Shown in pieces: positions 44,607-54,082 of a DNA stretch of 64,000 bases; positions within the stretch are counted from its first letter, which is position 1; the number at the start of each line of letters is the position of its first letter. The notes below the pieces were generated by a model. That model saw nothing but the letters and a program-made list of their open reading frames with translations, was not told the DNA's origin and made no database searches. Position numbers and translations under genes: made by a program. Source of the DNA: Myxococcus dinghuensis (lineage in GTDB: Bacteria > Myxococcota > Myxococcia > Myxococcales > Myxococcaceae); contig NZ_JAKCFB010000035.1 of assembly GCF_024198235.1 (NCBI RefSeq), positions 30,355-94,354 of the forward strand, in the 5' to 3' direction.

Positions 44607-47600
44607 CTACTGGAGCACCGCGAGCAGATCTCCGCCCTGGACCGGGGCCTTCAGGGCGGTGGCGACCTCCGCGATGGTGCCCGCGCGGGGCGCGCGCACC
44701 ACCGTCTCCATCTTCATGGCCTCCAGCGTCACCAGGGGCGCGCCGGCGTCCACCTTGGCGCCCGGCTTGACGTGCAGCGCGATGACGGTGCCCGGCATGC
44801 TCGCGGCGACGTGGTTGGGGTTGGCGCGGTCCGCCTGCCGGCGGGCCTCCACGCGCGCGGCCCGGCTGCGATCCCTCACCTGCACGGTGCGGTTGTGGCC
44901 GTTGAGCGCGAAGTAGACGGTGCGGATGCCGTCCTCGTCCGGCTCGCCCACGGCGGACAGGCTGATGACGAGCGTCTTGCCCGGCTCCAGGTCGACCCAG
45001 ATCTCCTGGCCCACCTCCATGCCGTAGAAGTAGTTCGGCGTGTCGAGGATGGAGACGTCCTCGAAGCGCGCCGCGTCGTCCAGGTAGCCGGCCATGACGC
45101 GCGGATAGAGCGCGCTGGAGATGGCGTCCGCGCGGCTCAGCGGCTGCCCCGTCTTCTGGGACAGCTCCGCGCGCAGGGCCTCCAGGTCCAGCGGCGCCAT
45201 GCTCGCGGAGGGGCGGCCCTCCACGCGCGGCAGGCCCTTGAGCACCGCGGCGCGCAGGTCCTCGGGGAAGCCGTTGGGGGGCTGTCCCAGCTCGCCCCGG
45301 AAGTAGCCCACCACGCTGGAGGGGAAGTCCAGCCGCGGGGCCTCGGCGATGAGCTTCGCGTGGGTGAGCGTGGCGGCCTCGGCCAGCGTCGGCGCGCGCA
45401 CCATCAGGTCGTTCTTGAGCAGGAAGATGGCGAAGTCACCCACCATCTTCGACGACGGCGTCACCTTGGGGATGTCGCCCACCAGCACGTTGACCAGCGC
45501 GAACGCGTCCTTCACGTCGTTCCACCGGTTGAGCAGGCCCATCTCCGCCACCTGCGGCCGGAGGTTGGAGTACTGGCCGCCGGGAATCTCGTGGTAGTAC
45601 ACCTCGCTCGTCGTGCTCTTGAGGCCCGCCTCGAAGGGGGCGTAGTACTCGCGCACGTCCTCCCAGTAGTTGGCGAGCGGCTGGAGCCGCGCGTTGGCCA
45701 GCCCCGTCTCGCGCGGATGGCCACGCAGCGCGCTCACCAGCGCGTTGAGGCTGGGCTGGCTGGTGAGGCCCGCCATGCTCCCCAGCGCCACGTCGACGAT
45801 GTGCACCCCGTGCTCGATGGCCTCCAGGTAGCTGGCGACGCCGTTGCCCGCCGTGTCGTGCATGTGCAGGTGGATGGGCAGCTTCGTCACCTCGCGCAGC
45901 CGGTCCATCAGCATGGCCGCCGCGCGCGGGCGCAGCAGGCCCGCCATGTCCTTGATGCACAGGAAGTGCGCGCCCGAGTCCTCGATGCGCTTCGCCAGGT
46001 CCGCGTAGTAGTCGAGCGTGTACTTCTTGCGCTTGGGGTTGGCGACGTCGCCGGTGTAGCAGATGGCCACCTCCGCCACCTTGCCCGTCTTGAGCACGCG
46101 GCGGATGGACACGTCCATGCTGCCCAGGTCGTTGAGGCTGTCGAAGATGCGGAAGACGTCCACGCCCGCCTCTGCGGCCTCGTCGATGAACGCCTCCACC
46201 ACGTTGTCCGGGTAGCTGGTGTAGCCCACGGCGTTGGCGCCGCGCAGCAGCATCTGGAGCAGCAGGTTGGGCGCGGCGGCCTTCAGCGAGCGCAGGCGCG
46301 CCCACGGGTCCTCGTTGAGGAAGCGGTAGGAGGTGTCGAACGTCGCGCCGCCCCAGCTCTCCAGGCTGAACAGGTCGGAGGCGAGGTGCGCGGTGGCCGG
46401 CGCCACGCGCAGGATGTCCCGCGTGCGCATGCGCGTGGCGAGCAGCGACTGGTGCGCGTCCCGCATCGTGGTGTCGGTGAGCAGCACGCGCTTCTGCGCC
46501 AGCACCCACTCGGCCAGGCCCCGCGGGCCCTTCTCCGCGAGGATCTGCGCGGTGCCGCGCGGCGGCTCGCCGGTGGGCGCCACGGGCAGGCGCGGCTCCA
46601 GGAACTGGTTGGGCTTGAGCCGCTGGTGCTTCTTGATGGTGGGGTGGCCGTTGACGATGACCTCGCCCAGGTACTGGAGCAGCTTGCTGGCGCGATCCCT
46701 CCGGGGCGGCAGGTTGAACAGCTCCGGCGTCTCGTCGATGAAGCGCGTGTACGTCTCGCCCCCCAGGAAGGCCGGGTGGCGCAGGACGTTCTCCAGGAAG
46801 GGGAGGTTGGTCTTCACGCCGCGGATGCGGAACTCGCGCAGCGCGCGCTGGCCCTTCATCACCGCGCCCTGGAACGAGGGCGCGAACGCGATGACCTTCA
46901 CCAGCATGGAGTCGTAGTACGGGGAGATGTGCGCGTTGGTGTAGCCGTTCGACCCGTCCAGGCGGATGCCGAAGCCCGTCGCCGCGCGCCACGCGGTGAT
47001 GACGCCCGCGTCCGGCATGAAGTTGTTGGTGGGGTCCTCGGTGGTGACGCGCAACTGCACCGCGAAGCCGCGGGGCTGGATGGCCTCCTGCGAGGGGATG
47101 CCCACCTGGGGCGAGTCCAGCGCGTACCCCTCCGCGATGCGGATCTGGCCCTGCACCAGGTCCACGCCCGTCACCTGCTCGGTGACGGTGTGCTCCACCT
47201 GGAGGCGGGCGTTGCACTCGATGAAGTAGTAGTCGTCCCCGGAGACGAGGAACTCGGCCGTGCCGGCGCTGGAGTAGCCGGCCTCGCGCGCCAGCCGCAC
47301 CGCCGCGTCGCAGATGGCGTGCTTGAGCGCGGGGGCCAGGTTGGGCGCCGGGGCGATCTCGATGACCTTCTGGTGACGGCGCTGCACCGAGCAGTCGCGC
47401 TCGTGCAGGTGCACCAGGTTGCCGTGCAGGTCGCCCAGCAGCTGCACCTCGATGTGGCGCACGCGCTCCAGGAAGCGCTCCAGGAACACCGCCGCGGAGC
47501 CGAAGGCGCTCCGCGCCTCCGAGCGCGCGGACAGCAGCGCGGCCTCCAGCTCCCGGTCCTCGCGCACCACGCGCATGCCCCGGCCACCGCCGCCGTGGGC

Positions 47601-48110
47601 GGCCTTCACCAGCACCGGCCCCCCGTGCCGGGCGAAGAACTCGCGGGCCTGCGCCAGCACCTGGGCGTCGTCGCCCTCCAGCGTCGCGCCCGGCACGGTG
47701 GGCACGCCCACGCGCTGGGCCAGCGCCTTGGCCGCGACCTTGTCGCCCATGGTCCGCACCACCGCCGAGCGCGGGCCGATGAACCGGATGCCCCGGCGCT
47801 CGCACGCCTCCGCGAACTCCGCGTTCTCCGACAGGAAGCCGTAGCCCGGGTGGATGGCGTCGACGCCGGCCTTCTGCGCCACGTCGAGGATCTCCTCGAT
47901 GCCCAGGTACGCCTCCACGGGGCGCTTGCCATGGCCCACGCGGTACGCCTCGTCGGCCTTGTGGCGGTGCTCGTGGGTGCGGTCCTCGTCGCTGTAGATG
48001 GCGACGGTGCGGATGCCGAGCTCGTTGCACGCCCGGAACACGCGGATGGCGATCTCACCGCGGTTGGCGCACAACACTTTCTGGATGGGGCGGAGGGAGG
48101 AGTGGGCCAT
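44607..48110 (-). CDS. pyc: Pyruvate carboxylase
   Basis: The 1167-residue length is right for the single-chain enzyme. Start ATG 48110 is preferred over an upstream ATG. The biotin carboxylase part (about 1-460) has the ATP-grasp loop HGGGGRGMRVV and the substrate-site VEHTVTEQV. The carboxyltransferase part (about 540-820) shows TTMRDAHQSLLATRMRT and the metal-site HMHDTAGNG. The C-terminal biotinyl domain carries EAMKMET with the biotin Lys near 1133. It makes oxaloacetate from pyruvate for anaplerosis and gluconeogenesis. It lies 98 bases downstream of an MFS transporter gene on the same strand. Confidence 0.97.
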   Translation of the reverse strand: MAHSSLRPIQKVLCANRGEIAIRVFRACNELGIRTVAIYSDEDRTHEHRHKADEAYRVGHGKRPVEAYLGIEEILDVAQKAGVDAIHPGYGFLSENAEFAEACERRGIRFIGPRSAVVRTMGDKVAAKALAQRVGVPTVPGATLEGDDAQVLAQAREFFARHGGPVLVKAAHGGGGRGMRVVREDRELEAALLSARSEARSAFGSAAVFLERFLERVRHIEVQLLGDLHGNLVHLHERDCSVQRRHQKVIEIAPAPNLAPALKHAICDAAVRLAREAGYSSAGTAEFLVSGDDYYFIECNARLQVEHTVTEQVTGVDLVQGQIRIAEGYALDSPQVGIPSQEAIQPRGFAVQLRVTTEDPTNNFMPDAGVITAWRAATGFGIRLDGSNGYTNAHISPYYDSMLVKVIAFAPSFQGAVMKGQRALREFRIRGVKTNLPFLENVLRHPAFLGGETYTRFIDETPELFNLPPRRDRASKLLQYLGEVIVNGHPTIKKHQRLKPNQFLEPRLPVAPTGEPPRGTAQILAEKGPRGLAEWVLAQKRVLLTDTTMRDAHQSLLATRMRTRDILRVAPATAHLASDLFSLESWGGATFDTSYRFLNEDPWARLRSLKAAAPNLLLQMLLRGANAVGYTSYPDNVVEAFIDEAAEAGVDVFRIFDSLNDLGSMDVSIRRVLKTGKVAEVAICYTGDVANPKRKKYTLDYYADLAKRIEDSGAHFLCIKDMAGLLRPRAAAMLMDRLREVTKLPIHLHMHDTAGNGVASYLEAIEHGVHIVDVALGSMAGLTSQPSLNALVSALRGHPRETGLANARLQPLANYWEDVREYYAPFEAGLKSTTSEVYYHEIPGGQYSNLRPQVAEMGLLNRWNDVKDAFALVNVLVGDIPKVTPSSKMVGDFAIFLLKNDLMVRAPTLAEAATLTHAKLIAEAPRLDFPSSVVGYFRGELGQPPNGFPEDLRAAVLKGLPRVEGRPSASMAPLDLEALRAELSQKTGQPLSRADAISSALYPRVMAGYLDDAARFEDVSILDTPNYFYGMEVGQEIWVDLEPGKTLVISLSAVGEPDEDGIRTVYFALNGHNRTVQVRDRSRAARVEARRQADRANPNHVAASMPGTVIALHVKPGAKVDAGAPLVTLEAMKMETVVRAPRAGTIAEVATALKAPVQGGDLLAVLQ

Positions 48111-48208
48111 GGCTGCAGAGGGGATAGGGTGCTTCCCCTCCGCACGCAATGGGGTCCGTGCGGGAAGTCGGGTTCAGGTCACGAGAGGGGTCCCGACGAC
48201 CCGTTGTT

Positions 48209-49474
48209 TCACGACGCTCGAGAAGTCTGGCTCGCCTCCGGGGCCGGCTCCGTGCCGGACTCCGTGAAATCCAGGTCGCGGTGGAAGGTCTCCTCGATGC
48301 GGGTGAGCGCGAGCAGCGCCAGGCCGAAGCAGATGCTGCCCACGGTGATCGCGGCGGTGGGGACGGAGACGGACCCCTTGAGCCAGGCGAAGCCGCTGGC
48401 GGCGATGGCCGCGGAGCCACGCACGAAGTTGGGGACGGTGGTGGCCACCGTGCCGCGGATGTTGGTGCCGAACTGCTCGGCCGCCATGGTCACCAGCACC
48501 GCCCAGTAGCCCACCATGATGCCGATGCAGAAGCTCAGCCCGTAGACCATGGTGCTGGTCAGCCCGGGGACCAGCCCGTAGACGAGCATCAGCAGGAAGC
48601 CACCCACCAGGTTGACGCCCACCGCGCGCTTGCGGCTCTTGAGCCACTGGCTGAACAGGCCCGCGAGCAGGTCACCCACCGTCAGGCCGATGGAGCCGTA
48701 GAGGATGGCGTTGCCCGCAGTCACGGCGCCCTGCACGTTCAGCCCCGCGGTCAGCTCCGGCGCGAACGTGAAGAGGATGCCGGTGGTGAAGTAGATGGGC
48801 ACGCCGATCAGGATGCAGCAGATGTACTTGACGAAGCGGCCGCCCTGCAGGAGCAGCAGCGGGTTGGCCCGCGCCGGGTCCGTCTTCTTCTGGAACAGCT
48901 CCGACTCGGAGACCTTGAAGCGCGCGAACAGGAGCGCCAGGCCCATGAAGCCGCCCGTGAGGTAGGCCGTCTTCCAGCTCAGGTGCTGTCCCACGAACGC
49001 CGCCGCGACGATGCCCAGCATGCCCAGCGTGGCGACGATGGTGGTGCCCAGGCCGCGCTTCTCCTTGGGCAGCGACTCCGCGACCAGGGTGATGGCCGCG
49101 CCCAGCTCGCCTGCGAGCCCCACGCCTCCCAGGAAGCGGAACACCGCGTAGCTCGTCACGTCCCACGCGAACGCGTTGCCCAGGTTGGCGAACGAGTAGA
49201 GCAGGATGGAGCCGAACATCACCGACAGCCGGCCCTTCTTGTCCGCGAGCACCCCCCACAGGATGCCGCCCACCATCATCCCCACCATCTGGCAGTTGTA
49301 GATGAGGATGCCCTTGGAGAGGATCTCCGCCGGGTCCGTGATGCCGATGTCCTTGAGCGACGCCACGCGCAGCACGCCGAACAGCGTGATGTCGAAGAGG
49401 TCGACGAAGTAGCCCAGCCCCGCCACCAGCACCGTCAGGTTCAGGACCGAGCGCAGCTCACGCAGGAATTTCAT
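48209..49474 (-). CDS. MFS transporter (metabolite:H+ symporter type)
   Basis: This 421-residue protein has about twelve membrane helices. Its start has the feature set of the metabolite/sialate:H+ symporter branch of MFS: NLTVLVAGLGYFVDLFDI, then the A-motif variant GVLADKKGRLSVM and GGVGLAGELGAAITLVAE. It probably imports an organic acid or similar compound. The downstream gene is pyruvate carboxylase, so a link to C3/C4 acid metabolism is possible but inferred only from position. Confidence 0.88.
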   Translation of the reverse strand: MKFLRELRSVLNLTVLVAGLGYFVDLFDITLFGVLRVASLKDIGITDPAEILSKGILIYNCQMVGMMVGGILWGVLADKKGRLSVMFGSILLYSFANLGNAFAWDVTSYAVFRFLGGVGLAGELGAAITLVAESLPKEKRGLGTTIVATLGMLGIVAAAFVGQHLSWKTAYLTGGFMGLALLFARFKVSESELFQKKTDPARANPLLLLQGGRFVKYICCILIGVPIYFTTGILFTFAPELTAGLNVQGAVTAGNAILYGSIGLTVGDLLAGLFSQWLKSRKRAVGVNLVGGFLLMLVYGLVPGLTSTMVYGLSFCIGIMVGYWAVLVTMAAEQFGTNIRGTVATTVPNFVRGSAAIAASGFAWLKGSVSVPTAAITVGSICFGLALLALTRIEETFHRDLDFTESGTEPAPEASQTSRAS

Positions 49475-49846
49475 GCGCGCGATTCAATGGGTTTGGTCCC
49501 TCGTGAGCAAGGCCGATTCTTTCGACGCAGCGCGTGCAAACACGCGTGTCCCGCCAAGTGCCGGAAAAGATGAACCTTGATTCAGGTCTCACCCCTCCGG
49601 GGCGCGGGTTCGTCCCACGTCGCCCTGGGGGCTGGACGCCCACCGGTATCCCTGGACTTTCCGGGAGGCCCCTGGGGCCGAGGGGCTTGGGGATGCCATG
49701 GCGCTGGCCACCTCGGGGGGCTGCCAGGGGGGAGCGCCGTCGTCCGAGGACGGGTCCGGATGCGCGCGAGACGAAGCTGCCGGCGCCGTGAGGCCTGGAG
49801 CGGGCGGGGGGCCGTCCCGGGAGACGTGGTCGGTGGGCTTGCCCCC
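49475..49846. other. Intergenic region upstream of the MFS gene
   Basis: These 372 bases lie upstream of the MFS gene and downstream of the FlgO-like pair, all on the minus strand. The segment 49500-49580 is somewhat AT-richer and could hold the MFS promoter. I see only a short GGCCCC-T-GGGGCC palindrome at 49667-49679 and no convincing gene. Confidence 0.4.
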
Positions 49847-51289
49847 TCAGTCGTCGTCGGAGGCCTGGATGGCGAGGACGCTCGCCCTCGAGAAGCTGTC
49901 GCGCTCGCCCTCCGGATCCACGGCGCGGAAGGCGTCCAGTCGCGCGCGTGCCTCCTTGTATCGTTGCAGGCCGATGAGCGCGGTGATCTCCGAGTCGCGG
50001 GCCTGTCTCACCAGCACCTGTTCCCGCGGGTTGGCTCCCGGGCCCCAGGTCTCGTAGTACGCCCGACAGGCGGGTTGAGCCAGGTCCGCGTGGTGCTCGG
50101 TGCTCGGCAGGAAGCAGCGCCTCCAGTCGCGTTCCCGTCGCACCTCCGTCGTCGAGGCCTTCTTCGCCTCCAACTCCGCGATGCTCCGCGCGGAGGTGGT
50201 CTCCAGGTCCTGGAGGTCTCGCAGGAGCTCCTTGCGTTCGCGTTCCCGATCGGCCCGCCTCACCGCGTTGGTGCGCAGCAGCATCTCCATGACCGTGACG
50301 TTCGGGCTCTCCGGGAACCGCTGGAGGTAGGCCTCCGCCGCGGCGTTCGCGCGGTCCCACTGCTCGAGGTTGGACAGCGCGAGGGCGCGGTACCAGGACG
50401 CGACCTCGTCCGGGTCGCGCCCCTGGTAGGGTGAGAGGGAGAGCTCGAGCACGCGCTCCGTGTCCTGGAGTCCACTTCTCCAGTTGAAGCGGGTCTGCTG
50501 GTGGTCGAGCAACTGCAATGCCGCCGCCGAACGTTCGAGCGGGCGGAGCGTCGCGTCCTCCATCATCGCGCGAAGCTTGCTGCGGGTGGCTTTTCGCAGG
50601 GAGGTGGCCTGGAGCCTGTAGGTGGCGAGGCGCGCCTGGGTTCGGGTGATCTCCTCCTGGGCGTAATAGAACCCCGGCGCGTCATCGAGCACCTTGCGCA
50701 GCAGCACGGCCCGCTCTTCGTCGGTATGGGGGCCCAGGGCGCGGCCGAACGACTCCAGCGCCTTCACCGCGGACTCGCCAGACGGCCGGGACGGTCGCTG
50801 CCTGGGCGTCGTGCCCAGCAGCCGGGTGGCCACCTCGTCCTGCAACGAGAAGATGCGGGTGAGCGGCCCGGTGACCTTGGCGGTGTCCAGCACCTCGCCC
50901 GTCTCGACGGAGATGAAGCGCGCGTTGATGCGCACCTGCTTTCCCGCGAGCTGGACGCTGCCCAGCACCAGCAGCCGGGCGCCGACGAGCCGCCCCACGC
51001 GCAAGGCGGTGGAGTCCTTCGCGGGCGACAGGTCCTGGAGCGCCAGCTCCGCGATGGCGGAGGTGAGCTGCTCCCGCTCCACGACCTGGATGAGGCCGCT
51101 GGCCCGCAGGTCGGAGACCAGGGTCTCCGTCATGCCCCGCCCCAGCCAGTCCAGCGCGGGGTCCTCGTTGAGGTTGCGGAAGGGCATGACGGCCGCGGGG
51201 CCCTCGCGAGGCTTCTCCGGGGGCGCGGCCTGGCCCCCCGTCGCGAGGCCGAGCGCGAAGAGGAAGGTCCACCAAGCCCACGCGCTCAT
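49847..51289 (-). CDS. Exported FlgO/CsgG-like protein with TPR-like C-terminus
   Basis: This 480-residue protein starts at ATG 51289, overlapping the previous stop (ATGA). A signal peptide (about 1-22) is followed by a FlgO/CsgG-type domain (about 30-150). That domain has AVMPFRNLNEDPALDWLGRG, VVEREQL, GARLLVLGSVQLAGKQVRINARF and DTAKVTGPL. A long helical TPR-like region spans about 165-480. FlgO-domain proteins are envelope proteins of flagella or secretion complexes, and LpoB-like relatives activate wall synthases. No flagellar genes are present here, so another envelope role is more likely. Confidence 0.82.
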   Translation of the reverse strand: MSAWAWWTFLFALGLATGGQAAPPEKPREGPAAVMPFRNLNEDPALDWLGRGMTETLVSDLRASGLIQVVEREQLTSAIAELALQDLSPAKDSTALRVGRLVGARLLVLGSVQLAGKQVRINARFISVETGEVLDTAKVTGPLTRIFSLQDEVATRLLGTTPRQRPSRPSGESAVKALESFGRALGPHTDEERAVLLRKVLDDAPGFYYAQEEITRTQARLATYRLQATSLRKATRSKLRAMMEDATLRPLERSAAALQLLDHQQTRFNWRSGLQDTERVLELSLSPYQGRDPDEVASWYRALALSNLEQWDRANAAAEAYLQRFPESPNVTVMEMLLRTNAVRRADRERERKELLRDLQDLETTSARSIAELEAKKASTTEVRRERDWRRCFLPSTEHHADLAQPACRAYYETWGPGANPREQVLVRQARDSEITALIGLQRYKEARARLDAFRAVDPEGERDSFSRASVLAIQASDDD

Positions 51290-52023
51290 GGGCGGAGCCG
51301 TCCGGGCAGGCGGGGCAGCAGCTCCCGCACCCGCGCGGCGAGCGAATCCTGGAGCGCCAGGACCTCGCCCACAGGGCCTTCCACGCGGACGGTCTCCAAC
51401 ACCTCGCCGGTCTCCACGTGCACGAAGCGCGCGGCGACGCGCAGCACGTCTCCGGCCTGCTGGATGCTTCCGAGGATGACCACCTCCGCGCCCGCGATGC
51501 GTCCCAACCGCGCGCGCGTCGCCGGGTCCACGCGGGCGCCCTGGCTGAAGTCCTGCTCCTCCAGGTTGAGGTCCATCTGCCCTCGCTCGATGAGCCGGAA
51601 GCCCGGATGGGCGCCGACGTCCGTCACCAGCGCCTCCGCCAGGGCCAGCTCCAGCGGCGCGAGCGCGGGCGTCCCTCCGAGGTTCCGGAACCGCAGCACA
51701 CACAGGCGCACGGGCCCCGTGGCCGGGGGCGTCTCCGCGCGTGGGGCGGGGGGCGCCTGGGGGGCGGGGCGGGCCGTCGAGAGGTCCGAGGCCGCGGTGT
51801 CGGGGCGCAGGAGGTGCGCGACGATTGCGGGGAGGGCGAGGCCTAGCGAGACCAGGAGGAGGGTGCCCGCCGTGGTGAGGCGTCGCCGCGCGGGCGACGG
51901 GCGAGTGTCCTCCGACGGCGGGGCCGCGAGGACGTGGAGTGTTCCTCCTCGGACGCGCGACGAGGGTGGGGCTTCATCGGAGCTGACGTCCTGGGTCGGG
52001 GGGCTCACTCGCACGGACATCAT
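51286..52023 (-). CDS. Membrane-anchored FlgO/CsgG-like protein
   Basis: This 245-residue protein has a Pro/Ser-rich cytoplasmic leader (about 1-40), one membrane helix (about 47-68), a Pro/Ala-rich spacer and then a FlgO-like domain (about 105-225). Shared motifs with the downstream partner are CVLRFRNLGG, FRLIERGQMD, AGAEVVILGSIQQAGDVLRVAARFVHVETGEVLETVRVEGPV. The two proteins overlap by ATGA. They look like an inner-membrane and a periplasmic member of the same complex. Start ATG 52023 lies 11 bases after an AGGAG; ATG 52020 is equivalent. Confidence 0.78.
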   Translation of the reverse strand: MMSVRVSPPTQDVSSDEAPPSSRVRGGTLHVLAAPPSEDTRPSPARRRLTTAGTLLLVSLGLALPAIVAHLLRPDTAASDLSTARPAPQAPPAPRAETPPATGPVRLCVLRFRNLGGTPALAPLELALAEALVTDVGAHPGFRLIERGQMDLNLEEQDFSQGARVDPATRARLGRIAGAEVVILGSIQQAGDVLRVAARFVHVETGEVLETVRVEGPVGEVLALQDSLAARVRELLPRLPGRLRP

Positions 52024-52328
52024 AGTGCAGGGGACTCCTGTCCAGGAGAACGACCGGCACCTCGCGCCCCGCGTCGTCCGGGGGCGGGTGTCGGAGCGAC
52101 CCTCGTACCTTTCTCCAGGTCCGTCATCGCCCCGGGGACGGGAAGGCGCATGGCCGCGTGTCGTTTCGGACGCTGACCGCCGCGTCGCTTCACGCGCTGG
52201 AGGTGTCTCCCTAGGTTGTCCGGCATCGCGGAAGCAGGGCCTCGCCACGCGTGGGTCATCGGACGTCACCGGGACGCGGGTGTCGTCACGTGGGGATGGG
52301 GCTCCGTGCACTCGAGGGGGAATGTCCG
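52024..52328. promoter_or_regulatory. Divergent region with a palindrome over the FlgO-like gene's ribosome-binding site
   Basis: In this 305-base gap, CTCCTG-TC-CAGGAG (52035-52048) spans the Shine-Dalgarno of the minus-strand FlgO-like gene. In that mRNA it could fold into a hairpin hiding AGGAG, or act as a DNA operator. No gene is seen. Confidence 0.5.
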
Positions 52329-52928
52329 ATGCGGCGAACGCGCGCTGTCGTCACCTGGAGCGTCCTGCTCCTGCTGTTGGGAGTTCCCGGCGTGGGCGGG
52401 GCCCAGTCGCTGGAAGTCATCTGCTTCGGCTCCCAGGCGTTGAACTTCCTGCCCGCGCTCGTCGCCTCCGCGCGGCCCGTGACGGTCTCGGGGGACGGGG
52501 CCTTCTCGCTCTGTCTGTCCATGGCGCATCCGGAGTTGATGTCCGCCACGATGGAGGTCCCCCCGTTCACCGCGACGTTGGGATGTGGCCTCGTGGAGGC
52601 GCAGACGGTGCTCTCGTTCACCTGGAACACCGGTGAGACGAGCACGCTCGTCGCGACCACGGACGTCCACTCGATGGCGGGGATGGTCATGGTCGAGGCG
52701 CGGGGGGCCGTGACCGAAGGCCTCTTCGCGGGGCGCGAGGTGGTCTTCAACTGGACGGCGGCGACGCCGGACTCGCTCGGGTGCGCGACCCCGGGAGGTG
52801 TCACGGAGTATGCGGGCCCGAGCTCACTGGCGATCCTCCCGAGACGGCCCGGGGGCGGCCTCGGCGACGCGCCGCCCGCGAGTCCTGCGACGTCTGCAGG
52901 GGGCATGCAGCGATTGCAGCGTCCATAG
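52329..52928 (+). CDS. Secreted protein of unknown function
   Basis: This 199-residue protein starts at ATG 52329. A signal peptide (about 1-25) ends near Gly-Gly-Ala-Gln. The mature part is a beta-rich domain with four to five Cys and conserved-looking strands (EVICFGSQALNFLPAL, TATLGCGLVEAQTVLSFTWN). An acidic, Met-containing middle follows, and a Pro/Ala/Gly-rich tail after about 165. I do not recognise a family. It is followed 126 bases later by another exported protein on the same strand. Confidence 0.7.
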   Translation: MRRTRAVVTWSVLLLLLGVPGVGGAQSLEVICFGSQALNFLPALVASARPVTVSGDGAFSLCLSMAHPELMSATMEVPPFTATLGCGLVEAQTVLSFTWNTGETSTLVATTDVHSMAGMVMVEARGAVTEGLFAGREVVFNWTAATPDSLGCATPGGVTEYAGPSSLAILPRRPGGGLGDAPPASPATSAGGMQRLQRP

Positions 52929-53054
52929 CCAGAGGTGATGCAAGGACAGCACGAAGGCGTGTCGCCGCGAAGCGAGGTGGCGCTGGCATCCGTGTTGCTC
53001 AGGGGCTGTCCGCCGGGACGGCGTTGGAGGCCGACCGGAAACAGGAGAAGACCC

Positions 53055-53951
53055 TTGAGAATCCGAACCTGGCTGTGGCTCGTCGCCCTCTTGTTCGTCC
53101 AGGTCCCGCTCACCGCGGCGGCCCAGGACATCGACGTTCCCTACTGCGGCACGCCTCCCTTGCCGCATTGGTGGTGGCTCAAGGACGGTCTCCCGGAGAA
53201 GATCGCCATCGACGACTGGGAAGTCCGGCGCTCGGGAGACGGCTACGTCCTCTCCTTCGTCGTCACCAACATCACGGATGCCATCCTCGACGCGGGGCAG
53301 CCCTTCACCCTGTCGCACGCGGCGGTGGACGCCGTCGGACATCCCGACCCGTCGTCGCTCGGCCCCCCCGCGGCGGACTCGTTGCTCGGCGCGGAGACGC
53401 TCGTCCAGGGGCGTCTGCCGACGCTGGCCCCCGGGCAGTCCACGCGGCTTCGCGCGGAGATCCGCTCGAGCCCGGCGGACGCGAACCACATCCTCACGCT
53501 CGCCGTCGTGGATGGGGAGCTGAGCCGCGCCACGAACGGGCGGACCACCACCCCGTGGTTCTGGACCCGGGTCATCGACCAGGGCTCGGCGACGGCCCGC
53601 GTGCGCGTGGTGTCGACCTCCGTCACGACGACGCCTTCCCGCCTGCCGGGCTACGAGGCGCGCCACGTCAGCATCACGCTCCAGAACGTGGGCCGCACCG
53701 CGCTGCCGGAGGGCACCCCCGTGGCCTTCGTCCAGAGCAGCGCCGCGTCCGCCGCGGGCATCTGGAGCCCGGAGGACGACAAGGACCCGAACGACCCTGG
53801 CAACCCTTACGCCGTCATCTTCCGCGCGGTGCCCTTCCGCGGCGCCCTGGAGCGCGCGCTGGCCCCCGGCGACACGTACACGATTGAAGGCACCGTGGCC
53901 TTGCCCCCGGGCCCCTGCATCCAGCAGCTCGTCGTGAACGTGGGCCGGTGA
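53055..53951 (+). CDS. Secreted Ig-like/CARDB-like protein
   Basis: This 298-residue protein most likely starts at TTG 53055, which lies seven bases after AGGAGAAG; a longer frame would lack a signal peptide. The N-terminal signal (RTWLWLVALLFVQVPLTAAA) is followed by a short Cys/Trp-rich segment (CGTPPLPHWWWL). Two beta-sandwich domains follow that resemble CARDB or Ig-like folds (GYVLSFVVTNITD, ARHVSITLQNVGRTALPEG). A final Cys lies in GPCIQQLVV. It is probably secreted or periplasmic and binding in nature; no enzyme motif is seen. Confidence 0.72.
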   Translation: MRIRTWLWLVALLFVQVPLTAAAQDIDVPYCGTPPLPHWWWLKDGLPEKIAIDDWEVRRSGDGYVLSFVVTNITDAILDAGQPFTLSHAAVDAVGHPDPSSLGPPAADSLLGAETLVQGRLPTLAPGQSTRLRAEIRSSPADANHILTLAVVDGELSRATNGRTTTPWFWTRVIDQGSATARVRVVSTSVTTTPSRLPGYEARHVSITLQNVGRTALPEGTPVAFVQSSAASAAGIWSPEDDKDPNDPGNPYAVIFRAVPFRGALERALAPGDTYTIEGTVALPPGPCIQQLVVNVGR

Positions 53952-54082
53952 CGCGCGGGCTGGAGCTTTCCAATCCGAGAGAACGGAGGCAGTGCGTCAA
54001 CGCGGCTGGGATTCCGACCTCGCGGGCGGTGGCCTACGCTGGCCCCGCAGTCGACACCCGCAATCCAGTTCCAGGAGGACGC

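Noticed and set aside
44424..48509. A 1361-codon plus-strand open frame
   Set aside because: It is the antisense of pyruvate carboxylase, which shows every expected motif.
49667..49679. Short GGCCCC/GGGGCC palindrome
   Set aside because: With a one-base centre it cannot form a useful hairpin, and such repeats arise by chance at this GC level.
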